Origin: Sipunculus nudus
Lineage: Eukaryota > Annelida > Sipuncula > Golfingiida > Sipunculidae
Assembly (NCBI GenBank): GCA_026874595.1
Contig: CM049317.1
Coordinates: forward strand, 38,712,401-38,776,400
DNA length: 64,000 nucleotides
Reading direction: 5' to 3'
Below are positions 12,101 through 27,100 of this stretch, piece after piece (position 1 is the stretch's first letter; the number at the start of each line of letters is the position of its first letter). A model generated the notes under the pieces. The model saw only the letters and a program-made list of their open reading frames with translations, searched no databases and had not been told where the DNA came from. A program made the position numbers and the translations under genes.

Positions 12101-15100
12101 AAACTGCGTGACTAAGGTGTACCCACAGAGGAACAACATGACTGAGGTGAAGTCACAAAGAAACTGTGTGACTGAGGTGTAGCCACAGAGGAACTGTGTG
12201 ACTAAAGTGAAGCCACAGGGGAACTATGTGACTGAGGTGTAGCCACAGAGGAACAGCGTGTCTAAGGTGTAGCCACAGAGGAACAGTGACTTAGTGTAGC
12301 CACAGAGGAACTGTGTAACTAAGGTGTAGCCACAGAGGAACTGTGTGATTAAAGTGAAGTCACACAGAAACTGCGTGACTAAGTTGTAGCCACAAAGGAA
12401 CTGTGTGACTAAAGTGTAGCCACAGGGGAACTATGTGACTGAGGTGTAGCCGCACAGGAACTGTGTGACTGAGGTGTAGCCACAGAAGAACAGCATATCT
12501 AAGGTGTAGCCACAGAGGAACTGCCTAAGGTTTAGCCACAGAGGAACTGTGTGACTAAGGTGTAGCCACAGAGGAACTGTGTGACTAAGGTGTAGCCACA
12601 CAGAAACTGCGTGACTAAGGTGTAGCCACTGAGGAACAACATGACTGAGGTGTAGCCACAAAGAAACTGGGTGACTAAGGTGTAGCCACAGAGGAACAGT
12701 GTGTCTATGGCGTAGCCACAGAGGAACAGAGTGACTTAGGTGTAGCCACAGAGGAACTGCATGACTGAGATGTAGCCACAGAGGAACTGTGTGGCTAAGG
12801 TGTAGCCACAGAGGAACTGTGTGACTAAGCTGTAGCCACACAACAACTGCTTGACTAAGGTGTAGTCACACAAAAACTGCGTGACTAAGATACAGCCACA
12901 GACGAACTGTGTGACTAAGGTGTAGTCACAGAGGAACTGTGTGACGGAGGTGTAGCCACAGAGGAACTGTGTGACTAAGGTGTAGCCACAGAGGAACTGT
13001 GTGACTGAGATGTAGCCACAGAGGGACAGCATGTCTAAGGTGTAGCCAAAGAGAACTGTGTGACTAAGGTGTAGCCATAGAGGAACTGTGTGACTGAGGT
13101 GTAGCCACAGAGGAACTGTGTGACTAAGGTGTAGCCACAGGGGAACTATGTGACTGAGGTGTGGTCACACAGAAACTGCATGACAAAGATGCAGCCACAG
13201 ACGAACTGTGTGACTAAGGTGTAGTCATAGAGGAACTATGTGACAGGTGTAGCCACAGAGGAACTGTGTGACTGAGGTGTCGCCACAGAGGAATTGTGTG
13301 ACGGAGGTGTAGCCACAGAGGAACTGCACAACTAAGGTGTAGCCACAGAGGAACTGTGTGACTGAGGTGTAGCCACAGGAGAACTGTTTGACTGAGGTGT
13401 AGCCAATGAGGAACTGCAAGACTGAGATGTAGCATCAGAGGAACTTTGTGACAGAGGTGTATCCACAGAGGAACTGCATGATAAAAGTCTTGTGGCATCA
13501 CTGTTGATTACAATATAAATTGGACCTGCACAAATCATGGAATGCACAAAGATCTGGTATGATAAAAAAATATCTCCCTTATCTGGTTATGACTGCCAAA
13601 GAAAGATCTCACATAAAGCCAACTGATGCAAGTACATGTAGCTGATGAATATGCCAGAGGGGGCTCGCTCAAATATTTTAACCTGGCTAAAGCTGGTGGG
13701 GAGCTCTGATTGGTCGGTCCTTGATGACAAGCTATGCTCTTTAATAATGATCTGCCAGTGGCCATTTGAGATGACCTAAGGTTTGCTAATCATAAGAAAC
13801 CCAACACTTGAACATGCAAAAGTGGCCCATACAAAATGGCACGGACATACAAGGCTTAAATGAGGAAATGACTAAAACACTATATTTCAGCATGCGAACC
13901 ATGCATGTAACTGTTAATATGAAATTGGTCTCCTTATATCATTAAGCGTTAAACTTGCTATCTTCGGGGAACTCACTATATCTACCTATTTTTAAATCAA
14001 GTATACTTAAATATGCATTCTGATAATTCAATTTTGGGTTTCCAAGATTTCTCTGGACACTCCCTGCATCTTAATTTAGAAGTTCCAAGGTCTGAGAGAT
14101 ATGATATGTGCCCGGTTATAGCCAGACAGATGGACAGGCAGACAAGGGAAAAAAGCGCATCCCAATAGTTCAAATGACTAACAGTCACCTGAGATGAAAA
14201 AGATTAAAAACTTTCATCATTAACATGACCCTACTTCCATGTGACAATTTTAAACTAATAATGTCTAATTTATTTCATTCTAGGCACGTTAATATTACTG
14301 ATGGGCAAACAGATGGTCATGTCAGTTTTTGTAAAACTTTCACTTTACATTTACATTCATAACAGACTTCAGTTACATATCAGTGACATGACTCACTAAT
14401 GACACGGGTTGTAGGGTTGTATCCCACCATCTCACCGTCCAAGATACAGCTGATCACATCCTCCTTGAAGCAGTTATGTATATATGGCACCAGGTTACCA
14501 TCAAATGGGTTAGACCCAAAGGAAGAAGTGTAGTCATTACCACTGAAACAACACAAGTTCTGCAGCAAAATCCAGATGCTTTGTAGTTTTATCCGTTATG
14601 CCAAGAAATGAAAAGTTTTATAAGAGCAGATCAAATATAATTCCATACTTTTGAAATTCCTGCTCAATTTGCACACTCAAAAGAGGTGCCTTGAGTTGCC
14701 TTGAAAAATACATTTTAGTATTTCCAAAACAAATGGATGATGGATGACAAGTACCGTTTAAATGATTGAAGATGAAAGTACTCATGTGAAAAAAAAACAT
14801 TTTTCACTCTTCTGGATTTTATATTTTATGTATAAATGCCAGAACATGAAATTTTCTGCTAAATTTAAGCGAACAAAAATACACATCTGAGAAATTAATC
14901 TTTTGCAATATTTAAAAAAAAGAAATACAAAGAATTATTCAAAGGAATAAACTGGTTTAATTGTCCTGAACACCATAAACAATGTTATTCAAGGGATCAT
15001 GGGTCACGGTGCTCAGCTGAATTTTGAAAAATGTTAGCAAAAGCAAAATTTCTATTTCTATTGTTTTATTGTTTTTATATATATGTTTTGAAAAGCTAAA

Positions 15101-18100
15101 GGAAATGGCCATGCAATTTTGTGATGATAAAATACTAAATATATGTCTGCTTAATTAATGCTCTGACATGACTGTCACAAAAAACAAGTTAAGGTGTTTT
15201 AGATAAGGTGCTGCTATGACTTCATGAGTGCTCAAAATCACACTTTTTGCCCAGTCCTTAGAAAATATGTTACAGACACTTATTTAGGGTTACCAAGATG
15301 ATTTTACCGGGAACTCCTTAGATGCTAATTCTAAGTTTTAAATTCCAACATCAACTATTTGTACCCATCTGACTAATAGGGTGCTAAAATCATGTTCTTT
15401 CACATAGCTCGCGGAAAATAGGTCACAGTGACATTATTTCAGGTTTTTAGTTTGACAGGAACTTCAGGTGTAATAATGCATCGAAAAATAGCGTCATTGA
15501 ATTGCAGCCCTTCAATTAAATTGTAATCTATTCTAGACATCCATATGATTCATTTGGATTCTTATTTATTTGGCATCTTAAATGTTTCTATGGACTGCTT
15601 AAAACTTTCATAAATGTGCAGTGTATGATTGTTTCCAAGCAAAAAACAACAAAGGAATTCATCCAACATTTATCATGAACAAATACTTTCACTTCTGTCT
15701 GCTAATGAGATATAATTTATCATTTTTTTAAATGAAGAAAGATCGTTTTTTGGCCCTACAGTTGCCTGTTTGCACGAGCATGAAGAGAGGTCGGTGGTTT
15801 TCTATGAGTCAGATTTTTGGCAGAGAGACGGAGAATTCTCAGGGAGTTTCATTTGAACAGACAGACCATAAACATAGCTTTTGGTAAGTTTTTACCCGCA
15901 AAAAGGATGAGATTGGGTAGGGATTATTAATAATTTGTCGTCCTTTTCACATGTGAAATTTTATCTAAAGCTTTATTATATGACTCTCATAATTTTCCTT
16001 GATAATCTCTGTCTCTCCATTAAGTAGTATTAGAAGTTTTGTCTTGTCACCATCTACCCGGGAATTTGGAAACCATACCACATGGGCTTTTAAAACTTGA
16101 CAGGTACTTCTGGCAAAATAAAGCCTATATAAAGCATAGAAACTGAAGGCTTGTGTGTTAAATTAAACAAAATGATAACATCAGTAACAGAAAATGTCAT
16201 TTATTATCTAAGTTTGTATTTTTCTGTTTAAATATTAAAATTATTTTTCTTTTTATCATTATATAATATTTAAAATTTATAATTATTATTTTAATTATCA
16301 TTTTATAAATATATATTTAATATACTCAATGACAATATATTTCCATGACAAAGACTGAAGCAATCAATAATTTGTCAATAAAAAAAAGTCTTAATAAAAA
16401 ATTGCCTTACCTACCCTATGTTTTGGCAATGTAATCAGAAATAAAGCCCCATTGTCTGTCAGTGTTGTCAAGGGACACACAAACTGCCATTGCAGGCTTT
16501 AAGGACTTAGTAAGGAGCAAGGACCAAATATTTAAGTACCTGTAAGTGCTAATTTCATTTCACATACAGCTTTATGTTATGCATTAATAAACATGTTTGA
16601 GAAATAAATTGTTCCTTTACTTATTTATATTAATTACAATCAATTGTGGTAAATTATTTGTTTTTATTTTAAAAAGGCTGAAAATCACAAATTGAAGGCA
16701 AAGAACTAAGAATCGAATCAAAGCCCCCTCACAATTCAGAGGCCTAACAGGAACCTCCATCTTAATGAAATAAAAAGTTTCTAGGTACAACTGTAACCAA
16801 TCATGCAAATCTGTTTTATAGGGTGCTCAAATCATGTTCTTTCACATATCTTGCGGAATATATGTCACAGTGACCCTTTTCTAGATGTCCAAGGAGACTT
16901 TACAATGACCTCCCTTTACATTAAGAAAGACAGAAAATGGGTCATCAAGACATAATCTCACATGCTGAAGGAGAAGTTGAAGGTTCTAGGTCAAACCATA
17001 AAGATCTGTGCCAATCTGATTTTATCAGTGCTAAAATCATGTATTCTCCCTATAGCTCACAGAATATAGGTCATAGTGACCTAATTTTCAGTTTTCAAAG
17101 GAGGCTTGCCAAGGACATCCATGGATGTCATATTACCAGGTTCTAGGTCCAGCAGCAAAGTTTTGTGCTTTGTCCGACTGTCTCGGTGCTTTGTCTGACT
17201 GTCTCGGTGCTTTGTCTGTCTCGGTGCTTTGTCTGACTGTCTCGGTGCTTTGTCTGACTGTCTCGGTGCTTTGTCTGACTGTCTCGGTGCTTTGTCCGAC
17301 TGTCTCGGTGCTTTGTCTGACTGTCTCGGTGCTTAAAATCAAGTTTTTGGCCAGTAGCTCACAGTATATAGACTACCATGACCTAACTTTAAGTTTCCAT
17401 GGATATTTGCCCAAGACTTCCCCGGATGTTATGTTAGAAGACTCTAAAGCTAGCATTTTGTAAATACCTGACTGTCTGGGTGCTCATATTCATATTTTTG
17501 GCCAGTTACCTGCAGAATATAGGTCACCATGACCTAGTTTCAGGTTTCCAGGGAGATTTACCAAGCACCTCCCTGAATTTCTAGAAGATTCTAGGCAAAA
17601 TGGGTACAATCTGTACCCTGTCTGACTCACTGGGTGCTTAAAATTATGATTTCAGCCAATATTTTGCAAAAAAATATAGGTCATTATGAAATAATTTTAG
17701 CTTTCCAAGGAGATGTGCCTCTGACCTCCCTGGATTTTCAGTTAGAAGTTTCTATGTCTGATGGTTATGGTTAGTTAATGGCTGCACTACTTTGTATCAA
17801 ATTTTTCATTATTCTGGGGTGCAATAATAGGCCCTGTAACTCAGAGAATATATGTCACACTGATCAAATTTCAGATGTCCACGGAGATTTTTTATGGACC
17901 TTCATGGATGCCCAATAAGAAGTTTTTTAGGTCAAGCATTATAATATGTGCTGTGTTAACAGACAACCAGAGAGAAGGACGATGGACAAAAAGCCTTTGC
18001 TATATTTCAAATGACTCTCAGTCAGCTGAGCTAAAAGGTTTTGTACACTGGAGTTCTCAGTTTAATATACATGCAACATTTAAGTAAAACTGATTTACAA

Positions 18101-21100
18101 GGGACCCATGGGTCACATCGCCCAGTTGAATTTTGGAAGATTTTGGCAAACGTAAAATATACTTATTTTTTTTTTATATATATACATAAGCATTTGAAAA
18201 GCTAGGAAGAAATGGCCCTGCTTACTGGTGATAATCGAAAATTAAATATATATTTGACGAACTAATACTGTGCACTTTTTATGGACTATATCAAAGGTGT
18301 AGGAGTCTCTCATGATCAAATATTTTTTATCATTATTTCACCAATGTGACAGTAATATTTGCATAAAATAACCATGTGAATGTATGAATACCTGTCAAAT
18401 ATAGAATAAGGCAGAAAGTTAAAGTTAACTGAAAAAAATTCTGTAAATTTTTTTTAAATTACATTTTCAAATGGGCATAAACTAAATCTGATAAGTATAT
18501 ATTTTACTGTGTAATACATAAAAATTGTGACCTGAAACCATTTAATAATGCAATATGGAAAAAAAAACACTATATGTGCCTATACATTTGCAATATAACA
18601 TATGTAACCGAATATTTAAGCTGATTCACAATTCTAAATTGCATCACCATGTATTCTTAATTTGGTCAGATAACACCTTATGCATACACATTATTTATTT
18701 TTTACCACAACAAGTGACCCAGGGGTCAAGATGCTGAGCTCTCAAGAAAGGCATTCACAAAAGGAATTTTGCTATCTGAATGCAAAATTTTGTAGGTGGT
18801 ATCCGAAATTCAACTTATGCATAGCTCAAAGGATTTGAGTAATAGAGACCAAAGTTCATGTTCCCAAGGAGATTTTTCATGGACTTTTCGGTGTCAAGTT
18901 AGAAGATCTTAGGTGCAATGGTTTCAGTTAAAGGGTGACCACATCTTTGAAAATCTCAAAAATAAAGAAAAAATGCGTAAAATATTTTTTTATACCCAGG
19001 TGGCACCACCAGTCTGCAGGAACTGATGAAACAGTCCATGATGAATATGCATGCAAAGAATCATGGTGAACAATGCAATCGTTGTTCAGATACTGTAGCT
19101 TTTGTAATAAATTTTTAATTATTCTGGGGGGTACTTCTGGGCCCCATAGCTTGGAGAATAGCCTAAATTTGTAGGTATTTTTTTAAATATTAGATTTTAA
19201 CAGACTGAATCCTTATGTGTACATGCTGTAAAAATCAAATCCACAGTTCTTATAGGAAAAAAATATGCCATAGCAAAATTTAAGGTACTGTTTTCATAAT
19301 TATGCTAATAACTTAAAAAATTTACAAATTCTTATCTGATTTCTTGTATATAATTGAATCTTGATTAATACAGTTTAATGAATACAATAACAGCAGTGGT
19401 TTTCAAAGTGGGCAGTTTTGAAGTGTATCAATAGGTTTTCACTGGAAAACAGAGGTTTGTGGTGCCACAAAAGTGTTGTGACCTCTGACCTCATTAAATA
19501 TGCATGAATTTTGCTGCTTAATTCAGGTGAGAAATTCTATTGGTAAATATGTAAAATTAGTTTCATGAAAATCCATAGTGACCTCTGACCTTTTTAAATA
19601 TGTGCTGATTTTATCGCGATGAAAGCACAAAGTAGCTATCATAAGGACACTACAAAGCAGCCTGGTAACCTCTGACCTCATGAATATGTGTGAAATCTGC
19701 TGAGAATTTAAGTGAGGTGAGAACCTCTATTGGTAAAAATGTATAATCAGTTTCATGAAACTCCATAGGATTTTTGATAAGTCACCAAGGAGCCTCCAAA
19801 GTGCAATGACTTCTGACCTCATTAAATATGAGTTGATTTTGCTGAAAATCAAACTTAGGTGAGATATTTTATTAATTAACTTTTCATATGAGTTTTATCA
19901 AAATCCTTCATATTCTTTGTAAGTTAATGCGGCAACAGCACAAAGTAGCCTAGTGACCTATGACCTTATCAAATAAGCATGGATTTTGCAGATAACTGAA
20001 CTAGGGTGAGATAATATGGTGGTAAATAGTTATTGTGAGTTTGGTGAAAATCCATCAAAGCCCTGGAAAGTTAATGCGGCGTCACTGAAAGTGACCGGAT
20101 GGACGGATGGTGGGTATACCATAATACTCCCATCATAAGAGGCATGTATAATAAAACAGACAAGCAGTTTTGATATTAGGCAGTCCTGAAGTGTAACAAC
20201 AGGTTTTTTTTCTGAAACTGAGGTGTTCCCTTAATTTCTTGAAGCAACTAAGTGCAGTGACCAAGTTTGGTAGGAGAACTTAGGATCATGAAACTACATG
20301 TAGGTCAAATTTTGGATTTGTAGGTCTTATGGTTTCAAATCATGCCAGTCTAAAGGATGGACAGTTGTCTGGCAGACTATGGACAAAGGATCATAACTAT
20401 AGCTCATTTGGCATACAGTCTGATGAGCTCAAATCCATGGATATAATAGAATTATGTATATATGCCGTACCCTCTAGAAAAGAAGCGGTATTCATCTCCC
20501 TTTTTGTGTAGCTGCATGCGTTCTCCATCATACTTTGTTTCAATAAAGAATGGCTTCCCTTCAAAAAGCTTTTCAACCTGATTATGAAACACAGAAGCTA
20601 GATAAGAGGTTCCTAGCAAGTAAGTTAAATAATAACAATCATTCATGGATAAAACTCCACCAGAACCGGCTAAAGACTACTAAATAAATATTGGATAAAG
20701 ACCAGTATACTGGTCCTGAAATTCAAGAAATGTAATTTAGCTGATCTTAACTTTTTTTTTGGAGAATTTGGATTTATTCTGACAACCTGCTATCTTATTT
20801 AGCAATGAACTAGTCTCATTATTCATGCAGTCTGTAGATCAACATCCTTGTCACTACTTCTACATAAATGAGCAAAAAGTACCATAAAAATCTGCATATA
20901 TGTCAACCTCCCACAAGAGTCCAGGTGGATTTTAGAAGGGAGAAATCAAGAGAAATTTTTCTTAGCCTACTGAATCTGGTTAGGCCCAAACTTATGGCAG
21001 ATGAGCAAATGATAACCAATGTCAAGCATCAAATAAAAGTTGCATCATCATATATACTTGAGTGCATAGCTGTCTGGCTACAAACACCCACTACCTCTTC

Positions 21101-24100
21101 TTGCAGTGCAGGTATCATCCCTTACAGTGTAGGTAATACCCACTGGTCGCCATAATTTATAGCTGAAAGCGAAACTCTGGGCAGGCCTGCCGTGTGCGGT
21201 TATTCCAAAGTCAACGTACATGAAAATATTAACGTGGGTTCATGGTCACTTCTGGACGCTTCCAACTAAAAAGTGTAATGAATAAGTATAAACGTAAGTT
21301 AATATTACACAGAAGTCCAATTTATTACAGACATTAAACCATATTTGCTTTGAGAACTGACATTACTTAATGCCAACTATATAAAAATTTATATATTTTC
21401 CTGGAATATGCAGACACTACTGCATGAAAAGCATGGAGAAATTAAGAATCAAAAGGAAAGGAGATGAATCTCCAAGTGTTATTCAATGAATAAGTATATG
21501 ACGTAAGGCTAAGTAGCCTTCATTTTGTAATTTCAGAACAAAGTGTTAAATTGTCACCAGCATTAAAATAGTAAACTATTTTCCCACCAATGTTGTGTGA
21601 AGAACAAGGCCTACAGGCCTAATGCAAACCTGTGCAATGGGATATACCTAAGATATAATGCTTCCATGCTTGACCATTACTTTTCAAGTACATGTGTGAC
21701 ATGTATATATGTAAAATGCAAGTACTAAACATTTTGAACTGAGCTCAAGCACCAATTACAACAAGAGCACCGCAAACATGCATAATACGCCCTTTGTGTA
21801 TCAGATGAACTCTTACCTCATTAAATATGCATGAATTTTGATTAGAAGGTAATCAGGTGAGAAAGTTTATTGGTAAATATGTATATGGAGTTTCATGAAA
21901 ATCCATAGGATTTTTGTTAAGTCACCTGTAATGACCTCCAACTTCATTGAATATGCCTGGATTTTGCTGGAAATCAAACAAGGCGAGATATTTAACTGAT
22001 TAACATTTCCAGTGAGTATTTTGTAAATCCCTCATATTCTTCTTCAGTTATCTCAGCAACAGCACAAAATAGCTATCATAATGACACTACAAAGCAGCCT
22101 GGTAACCTCTGAACTCATTAAATATGCGTGAAATCTGCTGAGAATTTAATTGAGGTGAAAATCTCTATTGGTTAATATGTATATTGAGTTTCAGGAAAAC
22201 CCACAGAATTTTTGTTAAGTCACCACTGTGCCTCCAAAGTGCGATGACCTCTGACCTCATTAAATATGGGTAGATTTACCTGGAAATCAAACTAAGGCAA
22301 GATATTTTATTGTTGAACATTTCTGATGAGTTTTATCAAATTCCTTCATTTTGTTCATAAGTTATCACAGTAACAGCACAAAGTGGCCTAGTGACCCATG
22401 ACCTTATTAAATATGAGTGGATTTTGCCGATAATTGAATTTGGACGAGATGATATGGTGTAAAGTAGTTATGGCAGGTTTGGTAAAAATCCATCAAAGCC
22501 ACAAAAAGTTATTGAGGTGACACTAAAAGTTAACGGACGGACAATTGGTGGGTATACCATAAAACTCCCATCATATGATAGGCGTATAAAAATGTCACTG
22601 CTGAAATACTGGCATTGGTGCACACAACACAAAATGATTGTAGGTGGGGCCACCAATCTTGCGTACATGAAAGCCATCGAAGATCTATGGTTACTACAGG
22701 CAGATATTTCAAACCACTCTTGGCCTATGAGCACAGATCCATGAAACAAATGTAGGTGGTGCCACAGGTCTTAAGCTTGTATACAACAAAACTATCTGAG
22801 ATGTATCGACATGCATAATATCAAGCTGATATGTAAAATCACTTCTGAGAAATAAGCAGGGACATATACTGTGCAAAAATTATTGTAGGTGGATGGCCTC
22901 ACCAGTCTTGTATATGACAAAGCTATAAGAGATGTATACATATGCCTAATTTCAGGCTGAAATATCAAATCCCTCCTGAGAAATAAGCAGGCACAAACAC
23001 TGTGCAAAAATCCTAGTATGTGGAGACACAACTCAAAGATGCATGGACAAGTCAAAATGTAAGACCAATACATCAAACTTCTCTTTAGTCAGGTAGACTA
23101 GGCTGACCAAGCTCCGGTGAGGAAGGCAGTTGCCCGAAGTGAACCAGAACAAATTGCCAACTGCAGCTACTGCACTAAGTGAACTCTTGACTTGTACTTG
23201 GCTGCACTGAGTAAACTCATCCTGTTGCAAAATCTGTTACAGTTGTTAGTCTGCCAAAGCTATAATTAGATACAGATTAACGTTTGGCCTAATTGGACAG
23301 AATTTGAGGTAATGATTTTATATTAATGCGAATAACTTAAAAAATTTTACAAAATTCAAATCTAATTTTTTTGGGTATACAATTGAATCTTGATTAAATG
23401 AAGTTATATCCCTGAAAAAGGGTTATAGCTTCAGCAATTCTTATGTTAAGTGAGTAAATATATTTCCTGATTTTTTACAAGGTGCATTATGTTCCAGCCC
23501 ATAATTTCAACAAATTACACAATAGTGACCTCATTTTTGGTATATTCATAGGAAATGTATGGTAGAATATGCATACTAAATATGGTCAAAAACAGATCAG
23601 TCTTGAAGTGTAACAATGGGTTTTTAATGGAAAATGGAGGTTTTACCTTAATATCTAAAAAAAATGAAGTCCTAGTGACCCAATTTTCAGTATGGTAGGA
23701 GATTTTGAGGAAATCTAACTATATACAAAATTTTGGATTTGCAGGTCCGATGGTTTCAAAACATGCCCTGTTAAAGGACAAGCAGACGACGGACAAAGGA
23801 CCATGACTATAGCTCAGATAACTTATAGTCAGCTGAGCTAAAATAAGCAAAAAATTGATAGTTTTTTGGATGACTGATTTTTTGCATAAAAGTTGGTGAT
23901 GCTAGTTACGGCTGTTTTTGAGATGGTATGGGCTAACGTACGGACGACAAACGAAAGACAAAGGAAGATGCCACACCATCGCATAAGCTCACAGGTTTAC
24001 TAAAAATTGGAAAATGGAAGAGATGATCAAGCAGCAAGTAGGCCTTTTCTGCTTATGCAACAGGGGAGAAAATAAAACAATCTTTTTCATTATTCATACA

Positions 24101-27100
24101 AAATTCATTTCCTATGATTAAAAATATATTATTTCACAGTCTGATATTTTATATTCCAGAGATGAAAAGACTGCAGATTTATCAATTGTTTGATAGAATA
24201 ACTTGCTGAATGGAACACTTCACCTTTCTATGCTGAACTGTTTGTTTGACTAGTCACCAACAGACATGGCAATTGTCATGGCATTTAATTGCAAGTTAAC
24301 AAAAACTGACATCTGGCGAGTGATCATGCAGGCATAGCTGGGTCGGTCGGACATTCAGGTCAGCAATTTGACTAAGTCTGGGAAAAATCTGGCCTCTCTG
24401 GCTTAGACCCACACATAAGTTGACTCCCCTTTCCTAGATAGATATTTTTGGAGCACATTCCTTGATGTATATATGCAGATATTTATGGTACAAACATAAA
24501 GCCTTCACCTTTGATTAACTTTTAAAACAAAAAGGAATATGGCATACCTTTGTGAGAAAACCCTTGATAATATCTACATTAAGATTAAAACTAATAACAT
24601 ATATTCACAGGCTTGTCTTGCTTTACCTTGTTTGGAGCAGCTCTGTCTCCTAACATTGGTCGGAAAGGAGAAAACAGGGACACCTCAATTTCATGAATTC
24701 TAACAGAGGGGTCATGCAACATGGTGCACACCTGAAATTCATAATCATACATGTTTAACAAGAGGGGTCATGTGACATTCTGCACACCTGAAACATCACA
24801 AATTATACTGGTACATATTAAGTTTCTGTGAAATAAGAACCAGATTTCTCTGGTGAAGAGATACCTGCACAGACTGTAGTTAACACCATTATCTATAAAC
24901 AACTTTATAATCCTTTAAAATAACAATCTCAATTTTTCAATATTTGCCATTAGCAGACAAACAGTTAGCAAATAAGTTAATCCTGTTGAGAGGGGATCTT
25001 GATATCTTTAAATTGTCTTCTAGATAATAACTATCCTCTGGGCTCATTGCTTCCTAGCCATCAGCTTAGATGTTTCTCAAGTGTGCAGTAAAATGTGGTA
25101 TTTTGTAGTTTTTTTGTCTGAATACCTTCCTGACTACCATTGCTGTACTTCATTTCAAATCAGTGCATCACCCCCTCCTTAAATTAAGTTTTACAAAGAA
25201 TTTTGTGAAATAAATCCATCTCTGCAGTATTATTTGTGTCATCATTTTTGAGCTAGATGATATTCCTTCATTTACACCATTCAGTATTATTTGTGTCATC
25301 ATAATTGAGTTAGATGATATTCCTTCATTTACACCATTCAGTATTATTTGTGTCATCATTATTGAGTTAGATGATATTCCTTCATTTCCATCATTCAGTA
25401 TTATTTGTGTCATCACTATTGAGTTAGATGATATTCCTTCATTTACATCATTCAGTATTATTTGTGTCATCATTATTGAGTTAGATGATATTCCTTCATT
25501 TACATCATTCAGTATTATTTGTGTCATCATAATTGAGTTAGATGATATTCCTTCATTTACACCATTCAGTATTATTTGTGTCATCATTATTGAGTTAGAT
25601 GATATTCCTTCATTTACACCATTCAGTATTATTTGTGTCATCATTATTGAGTTAGATGATATTCCTTCATTTACATCATTCAGTATTATTTGTGTCATCA
25701 TTATTGAGTTAGATGATATTCCTTCATTTACATCATTCAGTATTATTTGTGTCATCATTATTGAGTTAGATGATATTCCTTCATTTACATCATTCAGTAT
25801 TATGTGTGTCATCATAATTGAGTTAGATGATATTCCTTCATTTACATCATTCAGTATTATTTGTGTCATCATTATTGAGTTAGATGATATTCCTTCATTT
25901 ACATCATTCAGTATTATTTGTGTCATCATTATTGAGTTAGATGATATTCCTTCATTTACATCATTCAGTATTATTTGTGTCATCATTATTGAGTTAGATG
26001 ATATTCCTTCATTTACATCATTCAGTATTTTTGTGTCATCATTATTGAGTTAGATGATATTCCTTCATTTACATCATTCAGTATTATTTGTGTCATCATA
26101 ATTGAGTTAGATGATATTCCTTCATTTACATCATTCAGTATTATTTGTATCATCATTATTGAGTTAGATGATATTCCTTCATTTACATCATTCAGTATTT
26201 TTGTGTCATCATTATTGAGTTAGATGATATTCCTTCATTTACATCATTCAGTATTATTTGTGTCATCATAATTGAGTTAGATGATATTCCTTCATTTACA
26301 TCATTCAGTATTATTTGTATCATCATTATTGAGTTAGATGATATTCCTTCATTTGCATCATGCAAAATACCTTTGCTAAACTCATCTTGACATTAAACAG
26401 GTCCTCAGCATCCTGGTGGAAGATGCTGAAGATTGACTGCTGACTCAGCCCCATCTTCATCTCCTTCATTATCATCCTGATCAGCCACTTCTGCTCTAGT
26501 GCTGTCAGCTTCCGTAGCATCTGCATAAGGCTCTTCTCCACAACATCATGATTCTTTGCAGCATTGTTCTGTGCCACAGCATCCAGATACTTGTTTACTT
26601 CCTCCACTGTTAGAGAGCTCTTGTCAGGACATCTTGGTTTTAATACATAGTAAGCAACACTGGCAAAGTCCCCGGCATCCTAGTAAATAAAATCAATTTA
26701 TTATAATTTTTTTTTGTATTTTGAGCCCCCTGGAGTGAGCAATCTTATCCTATCCATACATAAAACATGAGACCCACAGTTCACAGTGTTCATCTGATTA
26801 GCTGACCTTGAAGGTAAGAATAATATATAAAGAGCAATGCATGCAAACATGCATAATACGCCCATGTATTAATATGTATCTTGTGACATATGATGTGAAT
26901 TTTTATGAGAAGGTAATTCAGGTCAGAAATTTTATTGGTACATATGATATGTATAATAAGTTTCATGACAATCCATGGGATTTTTGGTAAGTCATCAAGG
27001 TGCCTCCGATGTGCGGTGACCTCTGACCTCATTAAATATGTGTGGATTTTGTTAGATATCCAACTTGGCCGAGATATTTTATTTGAACATTTCTGAGGAG

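Noticed and set aside
10412-13501. Several minus-strand open frames with [10 protein letters not shown]-type repeats
   Set aside because: By-products of the 30-bp minisatellite (10 codons per unit). Other frames of the same array are equally open.
25168-25986. A 272-codon minus-strand open frame of 19-residue repeats
   Set aside because: It is produced by the 57-bp minisatellite, whose unit length is a multiple of three. It does not join the LIG4 exon 4 frame and lies inside intron 4.
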